From Ephydatia muelleri (Eukaryota > Porifera > Demospongiae > Spongillida > Spongillidae): a DNA stretch of 64,000 nt. The position numbers were made by a program, and so were the translations under genes. The stretch covers positions 5,325,497 to 5,389,496 of the forward strand of contig JABACO010000004.1 in the NCBI GenBank assembly GCA_013339895.1, in the 5' to 3' direction. Shown here in pieces: positions 47,868 through 61,457 of the stretch. How positions within the stretch are numbered: the first letter of the stretch is position 1; each line of letters begins with the position of its first letter. The notes under the pieces are model-generated. The model had not been told where the DNA came from. It ran no database searches and saw nothing but the letters and a program-made list of their open reading frames with translations.

Positions 47868-48328
47868 AACACATACATGCACACTGTACACACACAACAC
47901 ACACATACACATGAATGCACACACATAAACCATTAAGAGTTTCCAGTACTGGCACACATATATACATACACACACACCCACACATACACACACACATACA
48001 CACCCACCCACAAATACACACACACACACACACATGCACATCAATGAGTTTCTAGTGTATTGGCACACAATCATGTGCACACACCTGTGCACACATGTAC
48101 GGTGTACACACACACATATATATTACATACACAAATGCACACACACATATGGCAACCCACAAACACATACACAAACACACACACATATATGTTACATACA
48201 CAAATGCACACACGCATATGGCAACTCACAAACACATACACACACATACATGTGCATACACAAAGTCGCACACACATTCACATAACTTTGAGATTCATGT
48301 GTACTGGCACACGCGTACACAATACAGA

Positions 48329-48377
<49 letters not shown>

Positions 48378-48440
48378 TGCACATGTCCATGCACAAACAC
48401 ACAGAAACACATGCCTTTAAGAGATTCCAGTGTACTGGCA
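47868..48440 (+). repeat. CA-rich minisatellite with a tttccagtgtactggcacac core
   Basis: Four copies of ga(g/t)tt(c/t)(c/t)agt..a(c/t)tggcacac separated by interrupted (CA)n stretches of about 100-130 bases, including (CA)19 at about 48333-48374. It is the inverse of the array at 29273-29512. Confidence 0.85.
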
Positions 48441-49380
48441 CACAAACAATGCACAGAAATATGTTAATATACTATACCAAAATTTAATGGAAGCATTAGA
48501 AAATTTGACTTTGATGTTTGTTTGGCAATGGTTGTGTCTGCAACAGTACCGCATCATTGTATGATTCATACTTGTCCGCATAGTAAAATAAAATGGATAC
48601 AATTAGCTTTTTATATACGGTAGCGATTATAGAGTGAATTACCATTCGCCACGCATTCCACCGTGAATGGCTCAAAGGAAGTGGATTTACATATGTATTC
48701 CGTGTTATAACGTCGTTTGCCACTCATTCTGCATGTTATCCTGGATAAAGAAGTATTCACAACACAAATCTCAGCGGTACTCGCTCGCATCAGTTTGATT
48801 AAAGCAATAGTATTGTCAATTTCAGAGATTGCATGGCAAACCCTATAGGGACCGGTTATGCGAATCATTCCTTTTTAAGCCGCTCAGCATTGCATGAACT
48901 GCAGCGCCTTATATTAAGAACGATACCATGCTAATGTATTCAGAGGGTATACATAGACATCGATACTTATGAAACTATTAATGGCAGATCCTGACGGTAA
49001 TCCAGCAATTAAAGACATACCAATAACAAACTATAATTTTTAAAGGCAAAATCTAACATACAGAAAGTTTAAAAATGAGTCAGGATTGGAAGCTTGGATA
49101 AAATTAAGAGCACCCCCACTTTTTTTTTTTACAGGCGCCCCACTATTCTAAAGTTTATAATTTTGAAGTTCCCTCCCTAATGTGGGGTTTGAATTAAAAT
49201 GATTTTGAAGATTACATATAACACTGTTGACTGACAAGCAGCTTGCTAGTTGAGTTCATGTTGCTGTTCTAAACCGGAGCTTTACACTGAGTGTGTCCAC
49301 TGCCAACTAGAGGGGATAAATATCACATACATGTAGCTCTCTAGCTCTAGAGTTCATCAGGCTTTATCATCTGTCTGAGC
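48441..49380. other. No gene seen
   Basis: AT-rich DNA without coding signals. A T-run with gcacccccactttt at 49109-49130 resembles a motif at 50296-50310. Confidence 0.4.
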
Positions 49381-49389
49381 ATTCTACAG

Positions 49390-50065
49390 AGACAATGGAT
49401 AGAAGAGGCTTTTGATCAATTTTATGACAATGCCGTAGCTATATCTGAAGGTAAAAATAGGTGAATCTGTTATTCCACGTCACAGACGACCTCCAGCGAG
49501 AATTGATAGGGGTAGCAAAGCGCATCAGTTTTCATCACCTCGTGATTACTACCGTCACCTGTACTATGGAGTTTGGGACTTGCTATTGTAAATGACCGAT
49601 TTGAAAAAAAAAAGAGAGCTCGTACCCCAGAAGGTATATTTGGAGAACACAATAATAAAAGGAGAGAACGATGATGACATTTTGCAAAGTCTTGAAGGTT
49701 CTTGTTATGCCCCATGCAGACATCGACTTCAGTGCCTTGGAAAGGCTACTTCCCTTACTTGTAGATGTTGCTAAGATCGGTGGAGTGCGAGCGCACGGTT
49801 ACATCAGTTCAAAATGTTAGTGAAGCCACGAATGAAGCCCCATCCTATACAGGAACTTACTTATCAGAAATACGCAAACCTTTGAGGCGCTATCTAGTGG
49901 TTCCAGTTACTTCAGCCACTTCGGAAAAGACATTTTCTGTCCTTAGACGGCTACTTGTTTATCTAAGATCTACTACGACCGAAATGCTTCTCAATAACTG
50001 CTTGCTCCTACATGTACACAAGCTACGACATAGCAGACACCATGAACATGGAAGACATTGCTAAA
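49390..50065 (+). pseudogene. hAT transposase remnant of a second type
   Basis: Reading + with frame changes: IEEAFDQFYDNAVAISEG, IPRHRRPPARIDRGSKAHQF, SPRDYYRHLYYGVWDL, a stop, then VPQKVYLENTIIKGENDDDI, and finally the C-terminal dimerisation block YLVVPVTSATSEKTFSVLRR followed by NNCLLLHVHK (49765-50064). This is the end of a transposase like that of the THAP0/52-kDa-repressor group, a different family from the element at 24377. The catalytic N-terminal half is missing and I could not define the element ends. Confidence 0.8.
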
Positions 50066-50414
50066 AAAAATGTGTTACTCGCAGACGCAACCACTTTGGC
50101 TCTTCTCTCATCACAGGAAAAAAAAAACAACGTGTAATCAAGTGCTGAGAGGTTTTTAAATCAGCTGTTAAATCAATGCGTGATTTATAAGGAAATGCAA
50201 GAGCGTGTGATTTAGTTTATAAATCAACGGTGCGATTTTACATGAATGCATGTCATGAATATTGATGAAACTTTTATACCCACAATTTCAATTTGTGCAC
50301 CCCCACTTTTAACTAGCTTCCTACCCCTCTGTGTATGACTAAACCATTATTTTTTGTACACATTTACCTTGCAAATATCAGTACTACACGTGTTGGTGAC
50401 TGTGACTCAAACAG

Positions 50415-50585
50415 CGTGTGTAGACGAGGTATTCGAATTCAAAATCAATAAATGTTTGGCGGAGGGATATGAAACTCTCGTAAAGTTAAAATTATGACTA
50501 CGATGGCAGGTTTTGTTATGTACACGAGTGCGTGACTGAATGCGGATTTGTAATGACCCGAGATCAGACGGCCGAATTGCTGTGT
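50415..50585 (+). mobile_element. Remnant of a Ginger-type right end
   Basis: gaggtattcgaattcaaa...gtgcgtgactgaatgcggatttgtaatgacccg...cagacggccgaattgctgtgt parallels 42968-43163 in the intact element, with substitutions and small deletions. The terminal aatgactcccc part is not present. Confidence 0.7.
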
Positions 50586-51124
50586 CAGTGGTCTTTTTAA
50601 ATTGTGGAAAAGATTTGAACTGTTATGTGGTGTTGTTTTTGTGTAAGGAGTGCTCTGAACAAGTACAGTATAGCTTCAAATGTTGCACAGGAAAACAAAT
50701 GGGTCGAATCAAGTTTTGATTTTATAAAGGATTTAAAAATCCTCTGTAAAATCACTGACTGTGTGGTTGAACAATAGAATCAGACACGTGTGATTTTTAC
50801 TGTTGTCAATCGATTAATGATTCCAGAATGATTCTACTCGTTTATTTCCTAGGTTGTCCATGGTCATTTTGTGAGTCTGCTCGCTAAACCTGCCACGTCC
50901 TCTTGGTTTAGCGTCCGGCTCCTTAAGGCATATACCGGTTTTGTACAAAGGGTTATTATAATACGACACAGTATAACAGTGCGTACGGAGACGTTTTAAG
51001 CAATATTTGTCTATAACGTGATGACCATGCAAATTGCTAATTACAAAAATAATGATGACAGTAATTTTTCTAGTTCACTAGATCATGAATTAACTTATAA
51101 AGCCAGGTCCATCACACCTTCAAG

Positions 51125-53897
51125 TCAGGCCTAGTTGAAGGAGGATCTTCACTGCTGGCATAAAGCTGCTGATCTCTGAGAAGATGGCCGATAATGCCAG
51201 TTCTGTCAGTTTATCCAGCCCTGCCTGGTATTTAAGCATCTGTATGACTGGGGAGGAGAAAGGATGACGTAACAAAGTCAGGTGATCCCATCACTAACTC
51301 TATGTGATGTAGTGGAGGTCTTGTAGGACATTTTGAGAAAGCTGCAAGAAGACTGCGTTCAATTACACCATCCTATCAAAGTGGCCAACGCACACACCTC
51401 CCACACACACCCACACTGATACATGCACACAATACCTTTGATTCATGAGAAGATCTGATAAGGTTGTCAGCTTGCTCGCTATATCATCAACTTTCTTCTT
51501 GGCAGTCCGGAACATCAAATGACAATGATGTCGCAATGATACAATGGATGCAGCCTTACAACATTCCAGGAGTCCATGTCCTCCTGTGAAATAGGGGGCT
51601 TTTGGATGCCTGGGGGGCCGGGGGCTAGAAAAAATTAAGGACCGGCAGAAGGTGAAGGTGTTTTATTTCAGGCATACATGGTTACTTACCTGTTTGAAAA
51701 CAGAAGATCCAGACTGAACAGGCTCACTCCTCTGCTGCACAATTGGTGAGAAGGTGGGATGTGCAGGTGTCTGGGGTTGTTGGATTTCCATCACTGGGGC
51801 TGTAATAGGTGTGGCTAGGTGGCTGTGAGGTCTAGAAGAGAGCATAAAATCAGGCCTGCGAACTAGGGGTAGGCATGCCCACAGAACATTTGATTTCAAC
51901 ATTGGAGGATCCATGCAGCCATGGTATCTGAAGTCATAGGGGTCAGAGGGACATTTGATAGCGGGTAATGATTGGCTTGGGACCAAAAGAGGCCACACCC
52001 ACAGGGTTTGGGGTGACAAGGGGTTTGGTCATGGGGAGAAGAGATCACTGGAGGGAGGGCTAGCCTGGGGTAGCTGATGTTCTGGGAACCAGTGATACCT
52101 GGAGTGTAGCAATGGCCAAGGGGTTGCTGGGAGAGTTATGGCCCCAAGGGGGCATAGGATGTCATGGGCAGGAGGAACCAGCTGGGGATCAGTGGCCTTG
52201 AAGGGAACACAGTTGTTTTAGAGGCTGAGGGAAATTCTACCTTTTCTGGGGGGGTTAAGTCTACTTTATCTTGTGGTGTTTGCACATCAACCCTCTGGAA
52301 TGGGAACTCTGGTTTGGGAGGGATAGAGCCTGCTGTGTAACACTGCATTGCTGGCCAGGGGACAAGAGGCATAGATGAAAGGGTGGATGAGTATTAATTA
52401 CTATCTATGCAGCACCTTGTCCTCCCCATTCTCTTGAAGGTAGTTGAAGGTAGAACTAAGGGATCCTTGAGCGGCCAACATATCAGCACATGTGCTTATG
52501 GAGAAGACACGACACTGTGTGCAGTGCCTTTCCTCCAATCAAATGTCAGCTACCACATGGACACCTCCATCAACACCTCCCCTCATCCTCCCCTCCAATC
52601 CACATGCACCCTCGTCCCCACCCACACACACATATTCTTCCACCCACCTTAGTTTGTCAGACAGTATCTGACTGGTGTTGGCAGTGAACTGTCTTCTTTC
52701 TCTCTCCCCAGCATTCCTCAACATAATCACCTTCTCCGCCAAGTCTTGAAGCACAAGAGAGCTTGTGGAGGTGGTGGCTGTGGTCCTGTTGGTGTTCAGA
52801 GTCCATTCCAACACACTCAGAATGGAATGGAGACTAACTCAACTACATTCCATAAACTTCTAGACCAGATGTAACGACTGGTGTTATCACAGTGACACCC
52901 CTTTCCCTCCCTCTCCAGTTGATCACCAAGAAGATCTGAATGAGCAAATTATTGGCTTGAAATGCTGCAGCTGGTTACCATGGGAACCTACCCAACAAAG
53001 AAGCAAAATCCTCAGGTCCAGCATATGTGACCAGAGCCGCAAGAATCTCCCTCCAATTCTCTAGGTTGCCATGGCGAGCTAGATCAGTCCAATCCTTGTT
53101 CACCACTACAGATTTTAGTTGCAGCAAATACATGATAGCATATAGCACCCTAGATGGTAACCATGGATACCTTGGATACCTTGCTCTGTTTCTTCTGGAA
53201 CAACAGTTTTTGCACACTCTGAAGAAGATGAGACCCTCCAGTAATGGTCCGAATCATGATGGAGGGAGGGGCATCATGGTATCCAAGGGTAGGAGCATCA
53301 TGGTATCCAAGGGTAGGGACATCATGGTATCCAAGGGTAGGGGCATCATGGTATCCAAGGGTAGGGACATCATAGTATCCAAATGTATAGTAGGTGCATC
53401 ATGGTATCCAAGGGTGGCCAGCATCATGGTATCCACAATCATGGACTTGTGGTCACAGACAGAAGTAAGCAAACAGCTGCTGTGAGAGTGTGTTTTCCAA
53501 CTGCTCTGAGTGATGGAGCAAGTCCTGTTCCATGATCACCTGACGGATGATGACCACCTTGGGGACATCCCCTCCCCTGCTGTTGAAGAATAAAACCATC
53601 TTATTACCAAACTGCCAGGAAAAGAACAACAATGACATCTATTGGGTCTTCTCACCACCTCCCTTACCCCCAAATTGACTCTCCCTTCATGCCCTCCCAA
53701 ACCTAAGCTGACTCCACAAGCCATTCCCAATGTACCATTTAGGTGGGTCCATGAGCTATGCAGACTTAGCCAGGATGAGTAACCAAACCACAAAAGATGT
53801 CAACTCTCAGCAGAGAGTATAGACTGATATAGCCATCAAATGATGCAGTACTGATGATGGCTGGGTTCCTTGGACACCAGTGGTATTCAAATATCCA
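51125..53897 (-). pseudogene. SEC31-like: SEC31-like COPII coat subunit, 3' half of the gene
   Basis: SEC31 forms the outer cage of COPII vesicles at ER exit sites. Exons on the - strand in order: about 53805-53897 (last WD blade, HWCPRNPAIISTASFDGYIS), about 53460-53611 (FGNKMVLFFN, VVIIRQVIMEQDLLHHSEQL), 52992 to about 53220 (helical part, GNLENWREILAALVTYAGPE), 52648 to about 52820 (LQDLAEKVIMLRNAG), a Pro-rich part at about 51690-52372, about 51435-51510 (VDDIASKLTTLSDLLMNQ) and about 51125-51340 (ALSAIFSEISSFMPAVKILL, stop at 51125). The six upstream WD blades should lie above 53900, but that space holds only about 340 bases before the next gene. Either the copy is 5'-truncated or the assembly has lost the rest. 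Confidence 0.75.
53255..53445 (+). repeat. 24-bp minisatellite (gcatcatggtatccaagggtaggg)
   Basis: Seven or eight copies in a SEC31 intron. Confidence 0.9.
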
Positions 53898-54240
53898 CTG
53901 CTAGGTGGCCATACCACTTGCAGGTCACATGACATCACATCCCAGTTGCATGTGTCAATTGGCCTATATGAGTGATTATTCCGATGATCAGGTTGATGTG
54001 ACAAGATATTTGTTTTGAGAGCAATTTGACCATACACATGTGATCATTTGTGGTATCAGAGTAGTGTGCACCTGATGGGAGGGGCTCCATGTACATAGTA
54101 TGTACATGGATTGTTTATATTGATGAATATTGCATAAGTATTTTTCAATGTCAACTACCATACATATATAGAAAGAAACATATAAAATCCTATTCAGTCA
54201 TTACTGAACACCTACAGCTATATGGAACACTACTCCTATG

Positions 54241-57200
54241 CTAGTGGTGGTGTTCTGCAATTTCCCTTGCCAAAGCTGGGTTATTTCCTCCAGCTGGTTT
54301 TGATATGGCTTGGCACAACATCCTCCAAGATGGTGGACCAAACTTTTGGGTATCGTAACATTGTTGTAGCCATGTGACAAGCATATCTTTGAGACATTTT
54401 TGTGGGTCATCGTGGTTCTTTGAGGAAATGGTATCCAGCTCTGAAGACTTAAGCCTAAGGGCTAATCCAATGAACAGCCATCGTGAAGCCACTTCAATCA
54501 CCTCCTCCATCACATCCACAAAGTCATCCATACCTGAGAACAACAGAGTGGGGTTTATTGCACATACCATCAGATGGTGTGCACCAACATACCAAGCTGG
54601 TCCCCAGACACATATAAGAATTCATTGTCTTGGCCTCCTCCTTCCTTTCCACTCCGTCTTTGGTCATTTCTCATATCCCCAATTGGAGCACGACCACTGC
54701 CACCTACTGCAATTAAGACATTCATTTCTATAGTCACCTAAAGAACAAAAACTGCCTCCTTTCCAATTTAGTGAAGACATTACTAATTGCTGACAATTGA
54801 ATGGGCACATACACGTATGGTTGTTGCTTAGTTACCTAAATGAACAACAGCATCCTAGCCTGTTTATGTAAAGGCATATGTTGTTGCCTAAAAAAAAGAC
54901 TAATCTCTTCCTTCTCAGTGCTGTTACAGGAAAGAACACAGATTTGAATGGAGAAATGAAGAGCTCAATGTGAAAATTTTTCAAATCTACCCAACAAAAT
55001 GTATGAAATGTTGTCTAGCATACCATTGCACACATCATGTTAATATAATATTATATGCTCACATTGCCAAATGCTTGTCGATGGAACTACTTAATGTACC
55101 AGACAATCCGGCGTGCAACAATGCCCGAAACATGGACTAACACTATCAAACTTCTACCAATCACATAATGGTAGACAATGTAGACTACTGTAGTAGTCAT
55201 GAAAAATAATAGTTCACAACTTAACACTTCCAGTAGTAATTATTACTTAGAATTTGAGCTTTAAAAGAAAAATTCTCAGGTACCAAGGATGTTCATATCT
55301 CTTTCGCTCAGCAAAGATTGAAAGATTTACCAAAAAGTTTAATATTCACTGCGTTATCCTCGTGAACTACACTGTACGATAAGACACAGACATTTTTATG
55401 TTTGAAGGCACCTTATGTATTGAATTAATTATTAGACTTGGGTGTAGATGATATTGTATTTTTTTGAGTGGCAAAGAAATTTAGATTGTGCATGTGTACC
55501 AGTATTGTGTGGGCATGTTAAGAATGGTAAGTACCTTTACCTTTATTGCTTACTTTATCTAATGCAAAGCTGTATTGACAAAACTTGCTCCAACTCAATA
55601 ATGGAGCAAGTCTATTGGTTGTCGTGCCGTAGCCTAAATTCAAGTACTTCACGATTCAGCTCTATCAGGCACATTCACATTTTTGAGTATCTTGAGCAGT
55701 CAACCTATGCCAGCAGGCAACGCTTAGATAAAAAGAACTGCTTTATTGCAATTGACCAACAAATGATGATCCGATTACAGCTATTAAAAAGATGCTACCA
55801 AGTGGACTTTCATGAAACTTTTCACATATACAGATATCACTGCAATAAACGTAGTTCAATCTGTTTAGATTTTGCGTAATGTCTAACACGTTACTATCCA
55901 TTTTAAACCATACTTTGAATCACCCAGTGCATATGCTTATAATGATTCCATTTGATATAGTGACCTTTTTTGTCATTTTGACTGGTAGTGTGTGTAAATA
56001 ACATAATGAAGCAAGACTCAGTACAATTATATGCATCATATTAGTTAGACTATATATTTTATGGTATTGTTACACACTTCTTGACATCTTTGTGTTAAAT
56101 AGAAACTCAACCAGGACAGTTTTGGTTTTGTGCATCCATTAATTTGCGTACATTACCGATCATTTTTATTAAGGTCTTTAAAATGTCGTGAATGCAGAGA
56201 TTTTGCTCTTACAATTTATTGTTTTATTCATAATTTGAAAAACAAATTTTCAACTACCTACGTCGTGACCTAGAGATCGACGAGTGGGTTTTATGTTAGA
56301 TCCCAAAACAAATAGAGGCCTTTGTGTTTGAGTTGACTACCTGTACGCTCAACACTATTGGATAGGGCAAATGAATGCATTGATACACTAGCTGAGAAAT
56401 GTTGATGCTGGACCTACATGTATCATGCGCTTATTAACAGGATGACATCAATGGTGGTGGTTCATTATGCCCCAAAGGTTGAATGAATGTGATGCAGTTT
56501 TCAGTTGATTTTATTTTATTTTCAACAGCACTACACATGAATGTTGCAAATCCCATTTGGTACAGAAACTCAGTACTTGTCAGACTGAATCTATGACATG
56601 ATATTATAATGTATCTTTGAATTTGTGTATTTCTATTATCTGTCATTATTATTGTATGGCACATGTACATTAATCATTAGGTGTCATGAATATAATTTGT
56701 GTAGAAGAATTAGGCAGAAGACAAAATTTGCAATACATCTTACCATTTATTACACCTTCCACCTGCACCTGCATTGAAATAAATGATACTATTATCAGCA
56801 AATACTGATATAGTACAAAAGTAATTCTCAAACCAAGTATCTTTTAACCATATGGATTATACACTATAGTCTATTTAAAATAACTAATAGTGTATTGGAC
56901 AGTGAAGAAATATTAATGTACTTATTTTGTATAATAATTCACTTCAAATTCAATTTGCTATATAACTTTAGTATGAATTCTATGAGGCATTATCAGGAAT
57001 TACATTGGCAGTTCTGGATAGATCTTCCATCATGAAATTGCATTTTCAACACCCACCCTCTTTTCTAACAAAAAATGATGAGCAGTTATACAGACCTACA
57101 TGTATACTTTGCACATTTTTATGATGATATCACTGTAAGTACAAAATTGGTCTGCTTTGTGTTCTGTTTTATTCATTCTAGTTTTCTTGCTGTTATTAAT

Positions 57201-60200
57201 ATGGCAACAACTTTCTGTGTTTGTAATGGATCGGGGAAAAAAACATAATGTAATCACTAATGAAAAGTCTACAAAATATATACGTGCATTACCTGGGAAA
57301 ACCATGACTTGTGGTCTTTCGTTAGTTTAGTTCGAATACCAGTATAGTAACAAGTCATCTCCTGTGTCTTGTCATCAAATGCGCATGTGGCAGGATGTTC
57401 ATACTGTTTATAAATGACATCTTGATATTTGCATGTGTCATTGGAACAGTAGAATCCGTAAGATGGGGATGGATCTAAGTGCATATCTGCGCTGACTTTT
57501 GTAAACACTTCTTTATTAGCCTTGAAAACCGCAAACTTAACATTGGATCCTACCTCTTGTTCTATCAGGTGTACTTCATAATGTGTAGAGCATGATGAAA
57601 ATATTATTATCTGTGAAAACCCAGAAACTTGATAATAGAAGCTTATTCTGTCCCTATATTGGTTCTCGCTTTTAATAATATTCCATTTGTGTTCAACAAT
57701 GAGCCCAGCTGTTGCAGCACAGAACAGCCCAATAGGACAATGTCCATGTTCGAACATCACTAAAAATGAAGATAATGGGTTACAATTTGATACAGGTGCT
57801 TTTGGTAGCACAGACGGCATAAAAAACACATTTTCATCCATTTTAGATATGATATGACGATGCTGCAATAGCATAAGCAGTTCATCTTTCTTCGGACATC
57901 CTTCAACATCTTTTAGAACTGAATCCTCCAACTGCCTTTGTACGTAGTGATTCTTTGTAGTCTAAGCTATTGACCTTAATAATAATTTCTGTGATGGAAT
58001 CAAATATTAGCTGGAAGTCAGTAATGACATAATTATTCAGCTTAGGAATATCGGAATAGTATAGCAACGTGCCTGCTTCATCATGAAGAAATCGAAGGAC
58101 CTTCTTAAAGTTAACCTCATTTATCCCACATTTGTTAGCTATTTCCCGACATTTCTTTTTTCCAACTATACGAAGTTTATTAGATTTGGCATATGAGTGC
58201 AGAACAAAGTCAAATACAAGATAACGAGCCGGGATATCCTGAGAAGCTGTTTGATCAGACACGAACTTCTCAATTCTTTCTTTGACTTTAACTATGTCTT
58301 GTTTTTTAAAGCTGTGTATGCCAATAATAAAATCTTCAATACTTTCAACCTGCATCCTTTTATAAGTTTTTGATTCACGCAGCCAGCCATGCATTGTCTC
58401 AGCAATGTTTCTAATTTGAGACTGTTTTGTGTCTTCAGAGCCTTTCAGTTCATCCTTATGAGTACCAACAAATACTATTATAGAACCAAAAGGATTAGGG
58501 TCTTTCAGAGATGAACTTACACCAGAGATTGTATGGAAAATGAAATCCTTGACTATGTAGCGATCTGGCCATGTTTGCAATACTCCATCATTTTGCTGGA
58601 ACTGGACATCCTTTTCCTCTGTCAGACCATCTGTCAGCTTAAAAATTAGAAGTGCTACAGAAGGACCACTAATTAGAAGAGGAAATATTTCTTGAAAGGC
58701 AGGTTGTCCTCCTCCATCAATGACCTGTAGAAGCATTGAATTGTTGAGGGTATGAAGTGCATTTACTACTTTTGACCATTCCCCAGTTAGAACTGCATCG
58801 AAGAAAAGCTGTTTAATATCTACTTTTGAACTGCTCTGATTATTAGTCTCTCCTGCAGCAGAAGAGTCCATCTGACTGGTTTCCACCACTACTGTTTGCA
58901 TTGATGTTGCATCTGATTCTGACATGCTGTTAGTAGCAGTTGCAGAAGTAGTACTGTGTTGTAGTTTCCGTTCACCAATGTGTTCAGATGGTGTTAGTGA
59001 CATGATATCTCCTTTGGGGTTCCGTGGTATTTTTTCTTGTTGCATGCTGTTCTATATTAGTAATTCTTTGTCTAGAGAGTATAATAACATTTTTGCAATG
59101 TCATCCAGTTCTTTGACAGTCCATTTCCACTCCTGGTTTTCCCCACTCTGAGCCACAATGCGTTCAATCAAAATAGGACTACACACCTCTGCTACGGGTG
59201 TACTAGTTTCGGGAATGTCACACGTTTGCTTTATATCCTCAGTATTTCTAAGAATTTGTTTACGAAGGGTGGTTTTCCCAGCTCTTGGGGTTCCATAGAA
59301 AATAAGCTTTCCAATTTTGAACCCAGGAAATGAAACATCGTTAGAATCAGCCAAGATAGTTGACACCGTGTGATTGATGTTTTCTACAGGAACAGGTCAC
59401 AAATGGATATGATGATACCATTTTAGTAATTGGGAATTTCATTTATTTTTCATAGAAACATGTACATTATTCCAAATTGCATGAAATGAATAATTCTGTT
59501 GAGTATGTAGGAATGGTCAGTTTGAGGCACACTATTTAATTTAACAGTACTGATGAACCTAATAATGAGCATTAAATGTGAATGTTCAAGATAAGGCTAA
59601 TGAGGGAGATGCCCATGTTCTTCATTACTGTTAATAGCAAGGATTATATACATTGCTGTGTAGATAGGAGCTGTATTAATGGAAAATTGCTGGTTTTTTT
59701 AGGGTGGTGGGGAAAGGGAGCAATGCCTGTTAACACTGCTCCACATCAGTATTGTGGTATTGTACACCACGTGGTGATGGTTATTTAATTGTTTGCATGC
59801 ACTACTCAACAGGATCAGATATAAGAAAGCCACATAAAGACAAAGAAGGTGACCAAATAAGAAGCTAACCATTTTATTAAAAAATTGCAGCTATAGTACA
59901 GTAACAGTCCATCTGGTTTACAATAAGTAGAGCAATTGAGACTAGGTGAGGTAGGTCAAGATTTGTGATTTAACTGCCTTTCAATGTTCCTTCCTCTAGG
60001 TTCTCCAATACTGCCCTCCCTCCCAAATTGTCTTCTGCTTCTGTTCACAATAACTCACTTCAATCGATTTGGAAGTGCTTTATTTATAAATCCTGGTCAC
60101 TATTATCACTCTTCATCCTTATCTGAATGCTCTATACATATGCTCCGGAATGGTACTGTTGTATAGTAAAAATACATATATCTGGAGAAATCTGCCTTCA

Positions 60201-61457
60201 GTGCGACACTATCTGTTATTAGCTCTTTCACTGGCAACAGAGCAATATTGCGCCACAAGTGCTATACTAAAGCCACTCTGTTTATCTAAACAGTTAACAC
60301 TTCGTAGTCAACAACATATTGACCAGTTTATTCTCTGGTCATATAGCGTAAGCTGTTTGTTAGCTACATTTCCTGCAACATTCAATGCTTATTTAACATG
60401 TGTACCATAACAATTGGCTTTGCCTGTGAAAGTGTTAAATCTAGTTACGGTGTCTTTGTAAAATGTGTTCCTGACACTATACAAGTTGTAGCTATTACTT
60501 CACTGTGTCCTTCCTGTGTTCTCCAGATAAGCAACTACCACACAGTGCTTGTTGCTATGAGGCTGTATTGCATGGGTGAGTTACTAAGTTTACATGTAAT
60601 TGCTACATGCTTTTCATACAAATAAATAATCGGTGATAATGCAAGCTTCATAGCGCTACAACTCGGGTGCTTTCAGGAATCAAGAGATTGTACAAGGCCA
60701 TAGCCATAGAGGGGGTGCAATATGACACACTGGATTACCATTTTCCTGACTTGTATCAGTTTTTAATTGCAGCTATTTGGCTCCATGCTGCAAGCAGCTA
60801 ACAGCAGAAATCAAAGTTTCATGCTACTCTGGGCATCTCCTGTGTCACAGAATTGTGTAGGAAAAATCAGGCTAGCTAGCACTTGGAACTGTTCCATTAG
60901 AAACAATTGGCTGCAACCATTGCAGTATGGACTCATGCATCACTTTAAATCCTTGTCAGTTGCAAAACCTACTTCATTACATGAACAACAGCTACTACAT
61001 GTAGGACATGTGTTTTATAACCTTCTAATAAAGGTCAATCCATACTCAAACAGTCATTGGTGTACAACTTAGCAAGTCTACACCAAGATGCAATATTTCT
61101 GAACACTACATCATAGACAGTGACCAGGCAACATCCTATATTGAGTTATATTCTGTCATAATACCTATTATACATGTAATGTACCCTTTATTACAACAAG
61201 AACCATATCTGACCTTTGGTAAGTTCAACCACCCTCTCTGATGCCTCCTTCTCATCCAGATCACATAGAGCATCATAAATCTTCTTGTAGGTGGCCTGGG
61301 AACCCTCCTTCCTCATCCATTGTGTAAGGGCCTTCAAACTCCATTGGATTACGGCATTTTCCTTTAATGTCAGCAATCATTTGACTCTCCAGCCCTAGTT
61401 GCCTGGCAACAGCTTTCCATTTTGGAAGAAATGTGGCTATCGTTTCAAGATGCAGGT
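54241..61457 (-). CDS. ROCO-type protein: Death, Roc GTPase, COR, Death
   Basis: Read 5' to 3' on the - strand. Exon 61217-61457 is a Death domain (TIATFLPKWKAVARQLGLES, SQATYKKIYDALCDL) with one shift in a ggaaaa run. The Roc exon starts at 59383: P-loop GTPRAGKTTL, then G3 as IDGGGQPAFQ and G4 as VGTHKDEL. The COR part (58000-57293) includes KVLRFLHDEAGTLLYYSDIP and RHIISKMDENVFFMPSVLP, with a shift near 57960 and a donor at 57293. Exons at about 54600-54697 and 54241-54534 (second Death domain, ASRWLFIGLALRLKSSELDT) join in phase and end in a stop. Such proteins couple a GTPase switch to Death-domain signalling, as in DAPK1. An in-frame TAG at 59052-59054 may be a tiny intron, because tactaat and atatag lie there. 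Linking the last two exons to the COR exon across 2.6 kb is inference. Confidence 0.65.
54698..57292. other. Large intron or intergenic gap in the Death-Roc-COR gene
   Basis: AT-rich. A 143-codon open frame at 55448-55879 (+) has no recognisable domain or splice logic. A possible mini-exon (gtggaaggtgtaataaatg with a gtaagatg donor, - strand, near 56745-56763) is too short to trust. Confidence 0.4.

Noticed and set aside
47868..48490. His/Thr-rich and Cys/Val-rich frames
   Set aside because: Translations of (CA)n/(TG)n tracts.
55448..55879. 143-codon + strand open frame
   Set aside because: No domain, unusual composition, no splice partners, and it lies antisense to a putative intron.
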